NCBI RefSeq assembly: GCF_031457495.1
Contig: NZ_JAVDWM010000001.1
Span: 2,530,001 to 2,594,000, forward strand
Source of the DNA: Sphingopyxis sp. BE259
GTDB lineage: Bacteria; Pseudomonadota; Alphaproteobacteria; Sphingomonadales; Sphingomonadaceae
Reading direction: 5' to 3'
Length of the DNA: 64,000 nucleotides
The stretch's first letter is position 1. The number at the start of each line of letters is the position of its first letter. Both the position numbers and the translations under genes were made by a program. The notes beneath the pieces were generated by a model. The model had not been told where the DNA came from. It did no database searches and was given only the letters and a program-made list of their open reading frames with translations. Of the stretch, positions 15,660-24,454 are shown in pieces.

Positions 15660-17183
15660 TCACTCATAATCCGCGAACGCCTGACTCTCGTCAGCCAGAT
15701 CGCTGAACTTCGTCGTCTTCGCCTCGAAGTGCATCCGGATCTTGCCCGTCGAACCGTGACGCGATTTGGCGACGATCACTTCGGCAAGACCAAAGACACG
15801 CTCCATCTCGGCGGCCCACTCCTCGTGCGCCGCGTGAATCTTTACGTCGTCGCCCTCCATCGGGCGTTTTGGCTCACGCGAGGCGACATAATAATCCTCG
15901 CGAAACACGAACAGCACCATGTCGGCGTCCTGCTCGATCGAGCCCGATTCGCGCAGATCGGACAGCATCGGCCGTTTGTCTTCGCGTTGTTCGACCGCGC
16001 GGCTAAGCTGCGACAGCGCCATCACCGGCACATGAAGTTCCTTTGCCAGAGTCTTCAAACCGCGTGAAATTTCCGAAATTTCCTGCACACGATTGTCGCC
16101 GCTTTTCGAACTGCCTGCCAGCAACTGGAGATAATCGACGATGATCAGGCCGATGCCGTGCCGTCGCTGCAAGCGCCGCGCGCGCGTCCGCAGCCCCGCG
16201 ATCGTCAGCGCCGGCGTGTCGTCGATGAACAGCGGCAAGGTCTGCAGCGTCTGCGCCGCACGCGACAGTTGCTGAAACTGCTCCTTGCTGATCTTGCCCA
16301 TGCGCAGCGCTTCGCCCGACACCCCAGATTGTTCGGCAAGGACGCGCGTCGCGAGCTGGTCGGCAGACATTTCAAGGCTGAAGAAGGCGACCTTGGCGCC
16401 CATGTTTTTTTCCGGCGGAATGCCGTCACCCTCGTCGCGGCGAAAGCGTTCGGCGGCGTTATAGGCGATATTGGTGGCGAGCGAGGTCTTGCCCATGCCC
16501 GGACGTCCGGCGAGGATCATCAAATCGCTGTTGTGCATACCGCCGATCTTGGCGTTCATGCTCGAAATCCCGGTCGTGATCCCCGACAGATGACCGCCCG
16601 AATTGAGCGCGCGTTCGGCGGCCTGCAGCGCGGTCAGGCTGGCCTGGCTAAAGCTCTTGACCGACCCCATCTCGGCCTCGCCGCCAGCGACGCGGTAGAG
16701 CGCCGTTTCGGCCTCTTCAATTTGCGCCTGCGGATCGACGCGCTCGCTGGTATCAAGGGCGTTGTCGACGAGCACCCGGCCGACGCCCGCCAGTTCGCGC
16801 AGCAGCGCGAGGTCGTAAATCTGCTTGGCAAAGTCGCGCGCCCCGATCAGGCCTGCACCGCTGCCGGTCAGCTGCGCCAGATAGCCGGGGCCGCCGACCG
16901 CCTTCATCGCCTCATCAGATTCAAAATAGGGTTTCAGTGTCACCGGCGTCGCGATGCTGTTGCGTTCGATCAACGCCATCGTCTGCTGGAAAATGCGGCC
17001 ATGCAGCGGTTCGAAAAAATGATCGGGGGTCAGCGCGACGGGCAGATCCTCGACGACTCGGTTGTCGATCAGGATCGCGCCCAGAAACGCCGCCTCTGCC
17101 TCGATATTGCGCGGCAATTGGCGGTCATCCCCGGCGGATGCCGCGATCGGTAGGCGGGCTACGTCAAGCATGGGCGGCACCAT
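15660..17183 (-). CDS. dnaB: Replicative DNA helicase DnaB
   Basis: Hexameric 5'-3' helicase of the replication fork, 507 residues. The N-terminal DnaB domain (NIEAEAAFLGAILIDNRVVE) is followed by the RecA-like ATPase with Walker A AGRPGMGKTSLA, the H1a-region FFSLEMSADQLATR, Walker B LIIVDYLQLL and H4-type LRESGSIEQDADMVLF. There is no intein. The frame extends to a TTG at 17207. ATG codons at 17183 and 17171 are the likely starts, neither with a good ribosome-binding site, so the first few residues are uncertain. Confidence 0.94.
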   Translation of the reverse strand: MVPPMLDVARLPIAASAGDDRQLPRNIEAEAAFLGAILIDNRVVEDLPVALTPDHFFEPLHGRIFQQTMALIERNSIATPVTLKPYFESDEAMKAVGGPGYLAQLTGSGAGLIGARDFAKQIYDLALLRELAGVGRVLVDNALDTSERVDPQAQIEEAETALYRVAGGEAEMGSVKSFSQASLTALQAAERALNSGGHLSGITTGISSMNAKIGGMHNSDLMILAGRPGMGKTSLATNIAYNAAERFRRDEGDGIPPEKNMGAKVAFFSLEMSADQLATRVLAEQSGVSGEALRMGKISKEQFQQLSRAAQTLQTLPLFIDDTPALTIAGLRTRARRLQRRHGIGLIIVDYLQLLAGSSKSGDNRVQEISEISRGLKTLAKELHVPVMALSQLSRAVEQREDKRPMLSDLRESGSIEQDADMVLFVFREDYYVASREPKRPMEGDDVKIHAAHEEWAAEMERVFGLAEVIVAKSRHGSTGKIRMHFEAKTTKFSDLADESQAFADYE

Positions 17184-17300
17184 GCGACGACGACGCAAGG
17201 CGCGCAACTGCCATCACGGCGGCCCTGACATGCCTGTGGACATTTTCGGGATAAGTCGTCCCTTGCCCTTCGCCCCGCGCCAAGTAGAAGCACAGGCAGC

Positions 17301-17798
17301 ATGGCCGACGCAGACCCTTCTCGACAGCGCATCATTTCGGTCGAACTCGACGAGGGTTCGATCGTCTGGCGCAATCCCGATGTCGAACAGGAACGCCGCG
17401 TCGCGATTTTCGACCTGATCGAGGATAACAAGTTCGTGCCGCAGCGCGGTCATCCCGATGGTTATGCCGGCCCCTACCGCCTGATGCTGCGCGTCGAAGA
17501 AGGCCGCCTGATTTTCGAGATCAGCCGCGAGGACGGCTCGCCGCTCGAGGCGATCATTCTGGGGCTCGGGCGTTTCCGCCGTCCGATCCGCGACTATTTC
17601 GCAATCTGCGACAGCTATTATCAGGCGATCAAGACGTCGACCGCGCAACAGATCGAGACCGTCGATATGGCGCGCCGCGGCCTGCACAACGAGGCCGCCG
17701 AGATGCTGATGGACCGGCTCGACGGCAAGATCGCGGTCGATTTCGACACCGCACGGCGGCTGTTCACGCTGATCTGCGTCCTCCACATCAAGGGTTGA
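17301..17798 (+). CDS. UPF0262 family protein
   Basis: Protein of 165 residues of the alphaproteobacterial UPF0262 family, recognisable by [41 protein letters not shown] and the C-terminal [17 protein letters not shown]. No signal peptide or membrane segment; function unknown. It is the first of four closely spaced genes (UPF0262, GH25, cdd, dcd), with three bases between its stop codon and the next start, so co-transcription is likely. Confidence 0.88.
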   Translation: MADADPSRQRIISVELDEGSIVWRNPDVEQERRVAIFDLIEDNKFVPQRGHPDGYAGPYRLMLRVEEGRLIFEISREDGSPLEAIILGLGRFRRPIRDYFAICDSYYQAIKTSTAQQIETVDMARRGLHNEAAEMLMDRLDGKIAVDFDTARRLFTLICVLHIKG

Positions 17799-17801
17799 GG
17801 C

Positions 17802-18557
17802 GTGGCGACGGGGGCAATCAAGCGCAAGGATCCGGCAAGCCCACGCGGCAATTGGCGCAGCGCGATCGCGCGCCTGCTGCGGCGCGTCGGTGCGGCGATT
17901 GTGCTGCTGCTGCTCGCCACCGGCCTGGCGCTGTGGTGGGCAGCGCGCTGGACCCCCGACCGAACGCTTTATCCCACCCAAGGGGTGACGATCGACGCGG
18001 GCAATGGCGATGTGCAATGGGGATCGATCAAGGCGGCGGGCGCCGATTTTGCCTATGTGATGGGCACCGACGGTACTCGCGGCATCGACGCCCAATTCAC
18101 CCGCAACATGACGGCCGCGCGCGAGGCGGGGGTGCAGACCGGCGCGATCCACCGTTACAGCCTGTGCCAGCTCGCGACCGATCAGGCGGCCAATTTCATC
18201 CGCCACGTCCCGCGCCGCGCCGACGCGCTGCCCGCGGTGGTGTGGCTCGACTATGACGACCGCTGCCCCGACCGCCCAACCCGGGCGCTGCTATTGTCCG
18301 AACTCGCGACCTTTCTAGCGCAGATCGAGGCGCATATGGGCAAACGCAGCCTGATTGCTCCCGGCCCGGCGTTCGAAAGTGACTATCAGGTGACGAGAGG
18401 TATCGCGCGCACCATTTGGCTGCGCCGCGATTTCTTTGAACCCGATTATGCCGCGCACCCCTGGGCGATGTGGCAGGCGAATGATTATGTGCGCCTGACG
18501 GGCGCCAATGGCACCGTCGGCTGGAACGTCGTCCGCCCCGCAGGAGAACAACCATGA
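17802..18557 (+). CDS. Membrane-anchored glycoside hydrolase family 25 protein (lysozyme-like)
   Basis: Muramidase-type protein of 251 residues starting with GTG. A basic N-terminus precedes one membrane segment (VGAAIVLLLLATGLALWWAA, about 29-48), followed by a GH25 domain in the periplasm. Motifs are QGVTIDAGNGDVQWGSIKAAG, FAYVMGTDGTRG, the acidic pair in VVWLDYDD and the terminal WAMWQANDYVRLTGANGTVGWNVV. Classic family members have Asp/Glu catalytic residues at DxSxxQG and DxE. Here the first motif reads IDAGNGDVQW and the second LDYDD, so activity is uncertain. Its stop overlaps cdd by four bases. Confidence 0.75.
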   Translation: MATGAIKRKDPASPRGNWRSAIARLLRRVGAAIVLLLLATGLALWWAARWTPDRTLYPTQGVTIDAGNGDVQWGSIKAAGADFAYVMGTDGTRGIDAQFTRNMTAAREAGVQTGAIHRYSLCQLATDQAANFIRHVPRRADALPAVVWLDYDDRCPDRPTRALLLSELATFLAQIEAHMGKRSLIAPGPAFESDYQVTRGIARTIWLRRDFFEPDYAAHPWAMWQANDYVRLTGANGTVGWNVVRPAGEQP

Positions 18558-19006
18558 CCGAGGCCCGTGACGAGCTGATCGTTGCCGCCCGCGACGCCGC
18601 CAGCCGCGCTTATGCGCCCTATTCGGGCTTTCACGTCGGCGCCGCGCTGCTGCTCAAGAACGGCGACGTCGTCACCGGTGCGAATGTCGAGAACGCCAGC
18701 TATGGGCTGACCCTCTGCGCCGAAACCGCCGCGGTGGCGAAGATCGCCAATGAAGGCTGGATCGGCGAACTCGCCGAAGTCGCGATCATTGGCGGGCGCC
18801 CCGATGGCGACGCGCTGCTCGGCAGCGATCCGGTCAACCCCTGCGGCCGCTGCCGCCAGATATTAAACGAAGCCGCCGAGCGGTCGCAAACCGACATCCT
18901 TGTCCATTGCGCGTCTGGCGACGGGATGACGGTCAAGACCTACAAGCTCAGCGAACTGCTCCCCGCTGCGTTCGGACCAAAGGATCTGGGGCTGATCGGC
19001 GACTGA
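18554..19006 (+). CDS. cdd: Cytidine deaminase
   Basis: Zinc-dependent deamination of cytidine and deoxycytidine to uridines in pyrimidine salvage. At 150 residues it is of the short homotetrameric class. Motifs are [14 protein letters not shown], the catalytic CAE in [10 protein letters not shown] and PCGRCRQ, giving the three Cys ligands of that class. The start overlaps the preceding stop (ATGA). It sits 38 bases before dcd, joining two steps of pyrimidine (deoxy)nucleotide conversion. Confidence 0.93.
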   Translation: MTEARDELIVAARDAASRAYAPYSGFHVGAALLLKNGDVVTGANVENASYGLTLCAETAAVAKIANEGWIGELAEVAIIGGRPDGDALLGSDPVNPCGRCRQILNEAAERSQTDILVHCASGDGMTVKTYKLSELLPAAFGPKDLGLIGD

Positions 19007-19044
19007 CCGCTTGCGCGAATCTGCGCGCGCCGACAAACAACGGC

Positions 19045-19599
19045 ATGGCCATTCTTTCCGACCGCTGGATTCGCGAAGCCGCCCAGACGCAGGGCATGAT
19101 CGAACCCTTTGTCGAGGCGCAGCGCCGCGACGGGTGCATCAGTTACGGTCTGTCGTCCTACGGCTATGACGCGCGCGTCGCGCCCGAGTTCAAGATTTTC
19201 ACCAATGTCGATTCGACGATCGTCGATCCCAAGAATTTCGATCCCAAGAATTTCGTCGATCGCGAAACCGATGTCTGCATCATCCCGCCGAACAGCTTTG
19301 CGCTGGCCCGCACCGTCGAATATTTCCGCATCCCGCGCGACGTGCTGGTCATCTGTCTGGGAAAATCGACCTATGCCCGCTGCGGCATCATCGTCAACGT
19401 GACACCGCTCGAACCCGGCTGGGAAGGTCATGTGACGCTGGAGTTTTCGAACACCACCCCGCTGCCCGCCAAGATTTACGCCAATGAAGGCGCGTGCCAG
19501 TTCCTGTTCCTTCAGGGCAATGAACCGTGCGAGACCAGCTACGCCGACCGCGCAGGCAAATATATGGGACAAAAGGGCGTGACCCTGCCCAAGCTGTAA
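19045..19599 (+). CDS. dcd: dCTP deaminase
   Basis: Deaminates dCTP to dUTP, feeding dTTP synthesis; 184 residues, homotrimer family related to dUTPase. Key segments are [40 protein letters not shown] and the catalytic Glu in [12 protein letters not shown], ending [11 protein letters not shown]. The open frame runs back to 18907 inside cdd, but homology begins at ATG 19045. Confidence 0.94.
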   Translation: MAILSDRWIREAAQTQGMIEPFVEAQRRDGCISYGLSSYGYDARVAPEFKIFTNVDSTIVDPKNFDPKNFVDRETDVCIIPPNSFALARTVEYFRIPRDVLVICLGKSTYARCGIIVNVTPLEPGWEGHVTLEFSNTTPLPAKIYANEGACQFLFLQGNEPCETSYADRAGKYMGQKGVTLPKL

Positions 19600-19669
19600 C
19601 GCGGAACCTCCAGCGCCGCGGCGCGTCCTCTCTGACGAGCGGACGGGGCATCATCTGGAGGATAGACGC

Positions 19670-20182
19670 ATGTCCATGATCGCTGTCTTTATCGGGCGCC
19701 TGTTCATCGCCGTGATTTTCATCGTGTCGGGGATCAACAAGCTGATCCACGTCAACGACACCACTGCCGCGATTGCAGCCGCCGGCTTGCCCGGCGGCCT
19801 CGCGATCCCGACCGGATTGTTCGAGCTGATCGCCGGGGTATGCATCGCGCTCGGCATCGCGGTGCGGCTGTGGTCGATCCTGCTCGCGGGCTTTGTTCTC
19901 GCCACCATCCTGTTCTTCCACCGCGAATTCACCGATCCGGTGCAGGCGATGGCCGCGATGAAGAATCTGGCGATCGCCGGCGGTCTGCTCAGTCTGTTCG
20001 GCTATGGCCACACGCGCTGGAGCTATGACGCGCTGCGCCAGCGCCGCCGCGACGAACTGGCAACGCACAAGGCGCAGCAACATGCCGCCGAAGCCGAACT
20101 GCGCGCCGCGCGCGCCGAAGGTCGGGCCGCGGTCGCGGGCGAAACCGTGGTGGTCGAAAAACGCCCTTTCTGGCGCCGCTGA
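19670..20182 (+). CDS. DoxX family membrane protein
   Basis: Inner-membrane protein of 170 residues with four predicted membrane helices of the DoxX fold (IGRLFIAVIFIVSGINKL; LAIPTGLFELIAGVCIALGIAV; LWSILLAGFVLATILFF; MAAMKNLAIAGGLLSLFGYG). A charged Ala/Arg/Glu-rich cytoplasmic tail follows (about 120-170). Bacterial DoxX proteins are linked to quinone or thiol redox balance, but the role of this one is unknown. A GGAGG ribosome-binding site precedes the ATG. It is 70 bases after dcd and probably a separate unit. Confidence 0.85.
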   Translation: MSMIAVFIGRLFIAVIFIVSGINKLIHVNDTTAAIAAAGLPGGLAIPTGLFELIAGVCIALGIAVRLWSILLAGFVLATILFFHREFTDPVQAMAAMKNLAIAGGLLSLFGYGHTRWSYDALRQRRRDELATHKAQQHAAEAELRAARAEGRAAVAGETVVVEKRPFWRR

Positions 20183-20222
20183 CGCTTCGCGCTTGGCATC
20201 GGCCCTGCGCTGCGCTAGCCTC

Positions 20223-20241
20223 CCTTTACGTTTACGTAAGG
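20223..20241. promoter_or_regulatory. Palindromic operator TTACGT-TT-ACGTAA
   Basis: Perfect six-base arms with a two-base spacer, located 11 bases before the start codon of the SCCPDH-like gene. The same palindrome with a different spacer lies before the enoyl-CoA hydratase at 30197. It resembles, from memory, sites of MerR-family LiuR-type regulators of branched-chain and fatty-acid degradation. A repressor overlapping the translation start region is inferred. Confidence 0.55.
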
Positions 20242-20251
20242 GGAGGCTTCC

Positions 20252-21421
20252 ATGGCCAGCCGGGAATTTGACATCATCGTCTATGGCGCGACCGGGTTCA
20301 CCGGTCGGCTCGTTGCCGAATATCTGACTCAGCATTATGCGGGGCGCAAAGATGCGCCAAAATGGGCGATGGCAGGACGCAGCGCCGCGAAGCTGGCCGA
20401 GGTGCGCGACCTGATCGGCGCCCCCGCCGACACCCCGCTGGTCGTCGCCGATGCCAGCGATCCCGCGACACTCGACGCCATGGCGGCGCGCGCCACGGTC
20501 ATTCTGACCACCGTCGGCCCGTACCAGCTTTACGGCAGCGACCTTGTCGCCGCCTGCGTTAACGCGGGCACCGCCTATGCTGACCTGTGCGGCGAGCCCG
20601 GCTGGATGCGCGAGATGATCGACGAACATGAGGTGGCCGCCAAGGCTTCGGGCGCCCGCATCACCTTCAGCTGCGGGTTCGATTCGATCCCCTTCGACTT
20701 GGGCGTCCATTTCCTGCAAGCCGAAGCGGTGAAGCGCCACGGCAAGCCCGCGCCGCGGGTCAAGGGCCGCGTCCGCAAGATGGCGGGCGGCGCGTCGGGC
20801 GGCACCATCGCCAGCCTGACCGAGACGTTGAAGGCGGTCGCCAAAAAGCCTTCGCTGGCGCTGCTGCTCAAATCTTCGTTTGCGCTGACCCCCGGTTTCG
20901 AAGGACCGTCGCAGCCGACCGGCCTGTTCCCCGAATATGACAGCGCCACCGGCACTTGGACCGCGCCGTTCGTCATGGCGCCGATCAACACCAAGAATGT
21001 GCACCGCACCAACTTCCTGCTCGGCCACGCCTGGGGCGCGGATCTGGTCTATGACGAGATGGTGATGACGACGATCGGTGACGCCGGAAAAGCAATGGCC
21101 GAAGCGATGACCAAGGCCAACCCGTTCGGCGAATCCAAGCTGAAGCCCGGGGAAGGTCCGAGCAAGGAGGAGCGTGAAAACGGTTTCTACGACATCCTGT
21201 TCGTCGGCGAATATCCCGACGGCACGACGATCCGCGCCAGCGTTCAGGGCGATCGGGACCCCGGCTATGGCTCAACGTCGAAAATGCTCGCCGAAACCGG
21301 CATCGCCTTGCTCGCGAACAAGGGCGACGGCGGGGTGTGGACCCCGGGAGCGCTGCTCGGCGACGCTTTGATCGCCCGGCTGACCCAGCACGCCGGACTG
21401 ACTTTCCAGATCGAGGAATAA
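20252..21421 (+). CDS. Saccharopine-dehydrogenase-like oxidoreductase (SCCPDH / trans-acting enoyl reductase type)
   Basis: NAD(P)-binding oxidoreductase of 389 residues. The N-terminal Rossmann fold shows DIIVYGATGFTGRLVAEYL (about 7-25), VGPYQLYGSDLVAACVNAGT and YADLCGEPGWMREM. FSCGFDSIPFDLGV and GGASGGTIASL are hallmarks of the mammalian SCCPDH and mycobacterial trans-acting enoyl reductase group, which acts in lipid metabolism rather than lysine degradation. Substrate unknown. A GGGAGG ribosome-binding site and a TTACGT operator lie directly upstream. The thioesterase gene follows after seven bases, suggesting one operon. Confidence 0.85.
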   Translation: MASREFDIIVYGATGFTGRLVAEYLTQHYAGRKDAPKWAMAGRSAAKLAEVRDLIGAPADTPLVVADASDPATLDAMAARATVILTTVGPYQLYGSDLVAACVNAGTAYADLCGEPGWMREMIDEHEVAAKASGARITFSCGFDSIPFDLGVHFLQAEAVKRHGKPAPRVKGRVRKMAGGASGGTIASLTETLKAVAKKPSLALLLKSSFALTPGFEGPSQPTGLFPEYDSATGTWTAPFVMAPINTKNVHRTNFLLGHAWGADLVYDEMVMTTIGDAGKAMAEAMTKANPFGESKLKPGEGPSKEERENGFYDILFVGEYPDGTTIRASVQGDRDPGYGSTSKMLAETGIALLANKGDGGVWTPGALLGDALIARLTQHAGLTFQIEE

Positions 21422-21428
21422 CGCTCAA

Positions 21429-22229
21429 ATGACAAGCTCTCCCAGCGCGCTCGACGCGCTTCTGTCGACGCTGCGTACCGAAGAGGGCGTGGCCAAGGCG
21501 CATATCGACGAAGGCTGGATGCAGGGCCGTACCGCTTATGGCGGGATCAGCTCGGCGGTTGCGCTGGCCGGCACGATGATGCTGCACCCCACCGAAACCC
21601 CGCTACGCTATGCCCAGATCAGCTTTGTCGGCCCAGTCGGCGGCGATTGCACGGTGAACACGCGGGTGCTGCGCCAGTCCAAATCGTCACTGTTCGTCGA
21701 TGCCGGGGTGTTGAGCGATGCGGGTTTTGGCACCGCCGCGGTCTTCGCCTTTTCGCCCGACCGCAAAAGCCACCTCGATCACAACCGCCTGTCGATGCCC
21801 GACTGCCCTGCGCCCGAAACGCTGGAACCGGTGCCCGACCATCACGCGCGTCCGTCGTTCGTCCGCCATTTCGACATGCGTCCGACGACCGGCCCACGTT
21901 TTGCGTGGAAAAGCGAGGTCGGCGAATATCTGACCTGGGTGCGCTTTGTCGAGGAACCCGCCTGTCATCCCGCGGTCGCGCTGCTCGCAATGGGCGACGC
22001 GCTGCCCCCCGCCGCGATGGCGCTGTTCAGCGAATTCGGCCCGATCAGCTCGATGAACTGGACCGTCAACATGCTGACCGGCGATCCGAAAACCGACGAT
22101 GGCTGGTGGCTGTTGTCGGCCAAGACCGGCTATGCACGCCACGGGCTGTCGGTGCAGGACATGATGCTGTGGAACCGCGCCGGCGAACCGGTGCTGAGCG
22201 GCAGCCAGGCGATCGCGATTTACGCTTAA
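21429..22229 (+). CDS. Acyl-CoA thioesterase, TesB-like double hot-dog
   Basis: Predicted acyl-CoA hydrolase of 266 residues with two hot-dog repeats. The N-terminal half has WMQGRTAYGGISSAVALAGTM and RYAQISFVGPVGG; the C-terminal half has EYLTWVRF, SSMNWTVNML, GWWLLSAKTGYARHGLSVQD and the terminal GEPVLSGSQAIAIYA. These match the thioesterase-like (4HBT_3 / acyl-CoA thioesterase) family. Located seven bases behind the SCCPDH-like gene and likely under the same operator. Its last four bases overlap the stop of the convergent histidine kinase gene. Confidence 0.82.
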   Translation: MTSSPSALDALLSTLRTEEGVAKAHIDEGWMQGRTAYGGISSAVALAGTMMLHPTETPLRYAQISFVGPVGGDCTVNTRVLRQSKSSLFVDAGVLSDAGFGTAAVFAFSPDRKSHLDHNRLSMPDCPAPETLEPVPDHHARPSFVRHFDMRPTTGPRFAWKSEVGEYLTWVRFVEEPACHPAVALLAMGDALPPAAMALFSEFGPISSMNWTVNMLTGDPKTDDGWWLLSAKTGYARHGLSVQDMMLWNRAGEPVLSGSQAIAIYA

Positions 22230-23575
22230 GTCGCGGTCGGCAACGTCACCACTGCATCAAGGCCGCCGCCGGAACGATTGACCAGCGTCAGCGTCCCGCC
22301 CTCGCCCTCGGCAATGTCGCGCGCGATCGACAGGCCCAGTCCCGATCCACCGGTGGCGCGGTTGCGCGACCCTTCGCCGCGCGCAAACGGTTCGACCAGC
22401 GTTCGGATCTGTTCGTCGGTCAGGCCGGGGCCGTCGTCCGACACGATGATCCGCACCACACCCGGCGCCCGCTCGACCGACAGGAGCGCGCGCTGGCCAT
22501 AGGTGGCGGCATTGTCGATCAGATTGCGCAGCGCCCGGCGCAGCAACAGCGGCCGCGCCATCACCGCGGCATCGACCGCCGCAGCGACCGTCACATCCTT
22601 GCCGCGTTCGCGATAATCAGCGGCCAGTTCCTCGACCAGCCCGCGCAGCGCCACCGGTTCGCGCCCCTCGGTCCCCGCCCCTGATCGCGCCAGCGCCAAT
22701 ATGTCGGTCAGCATCGCCGCCATTTCGTCGATCGACGCGATCATCTTTTCGCGCAACACATCGTCGTCGATCTGCTCGACACGCACCCGCAGGCTGGCGA
22801 GCGGGGTCCGCAAATCGTGGCCGACCGCGCCGAGCATCCGGTCCTTGTCCGACAGCATCGTCGCAATCCGGCCGCGATAGGCATTGAACGCGATGATCAG
22901 GTCACGAACGTCCGACGGCCCCTCTTCTTCCAGCGGCGTCGCATCGCGCAATGCGGGATTGGACCGCGCCGCGCGGGTCAGGTCGCGCAGCGGCGCTGCG
23001 GCGCGCCACGCAATGACCATGATCGGAATGAGCAACAGCAAATAGAGTGACAGTGTCTGCCAGACGAGAAAGCCTTGCAGCCGGTTGCCGCCGGTCGGAA
23101 TCCGGCTGCGCACCGCGAAATAGCGACCGTCGATCTGCGCCGACACGATGACGGTCCGACCGGGGAAATTCGCGCGCAGGCGAGGCCGCTGCGGTAGCGC
23201 CCAGGCATCGACCGACTGCGCGGCGACATCGGCCTCGTTCAGCAGGTCGGCGACATAATCGGCGAGCTCGGGCATACGTACCGCCCCGGTCGGAACCGGG
23301 ACCGGCGCGTCCGAAATCACCAGCTTCTGCGCGCGCTCGTGCTCGTGCGGACGGCCGCGCTCTTCGCGCGGACCGCGCCGAAAATCGCCGCGCCGGTCGC
23401 GATCGACGGCATCAATGATCCGCGCGACCGCCATCCCGCCGCCATGCGCCAGCGTCTGCTGTTTCTGCCCCCGAACGAGCAGCGCAAAATTGATCGCCTG
23501 CGCCACAAACAGCATCAGCGCCACGGCAAAGACAAGCTGGCCGATCAGGCTGCGTGGCCACAGGCGTAGTTTCAC
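22226..23575 (-). CDS. Two-component sensor histidine kinase
   Basis: Inner-membrane kinase of 449 residues starting with a GTG that overlaps the response-regulator stop (GTGA). Order: membrane segment (about 10-30), periplasmic sensor region (about 31-165), second membrane segment (about 168-190, QTLSLYLLLLIPIMVIAW), HAMP, then the kinase core. The core has H-box VGHDLRTPLASLR, N-box RNLIDNAATYG, G1 DDGPGL and G2 GGSGLGLSIA. The periplasmic part is rich in Arg and Asp/Glu near its start. The signal sensed is not evident. The longer frame to 23629 lies within the regulator gene and is rejected. Confidence 0.92.
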   Translation of the reverse strand: MKLRLWPRSLIGQLVFAVALMLFVAQAINFALLVRGQKQQTLAHGGGMAVARIIDAVDRDRRGDFRRGPREERGRPHEHERAQKLVISDAPVPVPTGAVRMPELADYVADLLNEADVAAQSVDAWALPQRPRLRANFPGRTVIVSAQIDGRYFAVRSRIPTGGNRLQGFLVWQTLSLYLLLLIPIMVIAWRAAAPLRDLTRAARSNPALRDATPLEEEGPSDVRDLIIAFNAYRGRIATMLSDKDRMLGAVGHDLRTPLASLRVRVEQIDDDVLREKMIASIDEMAAMLTDILALARSGAGTEGREPVALRGLVEELAADYRERGKDVTVAAAVDAAVMARPLLLRRALRNLIDNAATYGQRALLSVERAPGVVRIIVSDDGPGLTDEQIRTLVEPFARGEGSRNRATGGSGLGLSIARDIAEGEGGTLTLVNRSGGGLDAVVTLPTAT

Positions 23576-24306
23576 GCCGCCGGTCCCATCCGCTTCACTT
23601 CGCACGCCAGCGTATAGCCGCCGCCCCACACCGTCTTGACGATCTGCGGATGCGCGGCATCGACCTCGATCTTCTTGCGCAGTCGGCTGACCAGATTGTC
23701 GATCGCGCGGTCGAAAATATCCGCCTCGCGCCCGCGCACCAGATCGAGCAGGCGATCGCGGCTCATCACCTGCCGCGGGTGACGGAGCAGCGCGTGGAGC
23801 AGATGATATTCGCCCGACGACAAAGCCACCTCGTTGCCGTCGCTATCGACCAGCACCCGTTCGACCTCGCGCAGCACCCAGTCGGCAAAGGCATAGCTGG
23901 TGCCGCCGGGATCGAGCGCACGGCCGCCCTGCTGGGTGCGGCGCAGCACGGTGCGGATGCGCGCCACCAGTTCGCGCGGGTTGAACGGTTTGACGACATA
24001 ATCGTCGGCGCCAATCTCCAGCCCGACGATCCGTTCGGTATCCTCGGCGCGCGCGGTCAGCAGGATGACGGGGATGGCGCTCGTCTCGCGCAGATGGCGG
24101 GTCAGCGACAGGCCATCCTCGCCGGGCATCATGATGTCGCTGACGACCAGATCGACCGAGTGGGCACGCAGCACCGATCGCGCTTCGGCGGCGCTCGCCG
24201 CCGCAGTGACCGAAAAACCTTGGCTGGTCAGATATTCGCTCAGCGGTTCACGAATCGACGGTTCGTCGTCGATCAACAGGATGCGCGGGGAATGGCTGTC
24301 GGTCAT
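23572..24306 (-). CDS. OmpR-family response regulator
   Basis: DNA-binding regulator of 244 residues. The receiver domain has acidic pair IDDEPS, phospho-acceptor Asp in VVSDIMMPGEDG, Thr in LLTARAED and Lys in YVVKPFNPRE. The C-terminal winged helix has ALSSGEYHLLHALLRHPRQVMSRDRLLDLVRGR and KTVWGGGYTLACEV. It is coupled to the downstream kinase by a four-base overlap. ATG 24306 (MTDSHSPRILLIDDE) is the start; the frame to 24507 has no homology. The EF-hand gene 148 bases upstream on the same strand may belong to the unit or be a target. Confidence 0.92.
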   Translation of the reverse strand: MTDSHSPRILLIDDEPSIREPLSEYLTSQGFSVTAAASAAEARSVLRAHSVDLVVSDIMMPGEDGLSLTRHLRETSAIPVILLTARAEDTERIVGLEIGADDYVVKPFNPRELVARIRTVLRRTQQGGRALDPGGTSYAFADWVLREVERVLVDSDGNEVALSSGEYHLLHALLRHPRQVMSRDRLLDLVRGREADIFDRAIDNLVSRLRKKIEVDAAHPQIVKTVWGGGYTLACEVKRMGPAA

Positions 24307-24454
24307 CGTCGGCCCATGGCTAAGCGGGGGTTGAAAGCTGGTTCGCCCACCGGCCGCAGGGCCGATGGGCGATAGCTGGCAGGGACCAGCGGCAAAGGCA
24401 ATGCCGGGAGGGGGGAAGAAAGCCTGCCCCGTGCCGCTGGCCCCGGCCAAATAC

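Noticed and set aside
19394..21028. A 544-codon frame antisense to dcd, DoxX and the SCCPDH-like gene
   Set aside because: It crosses three genes on the other strand that are each well supported.
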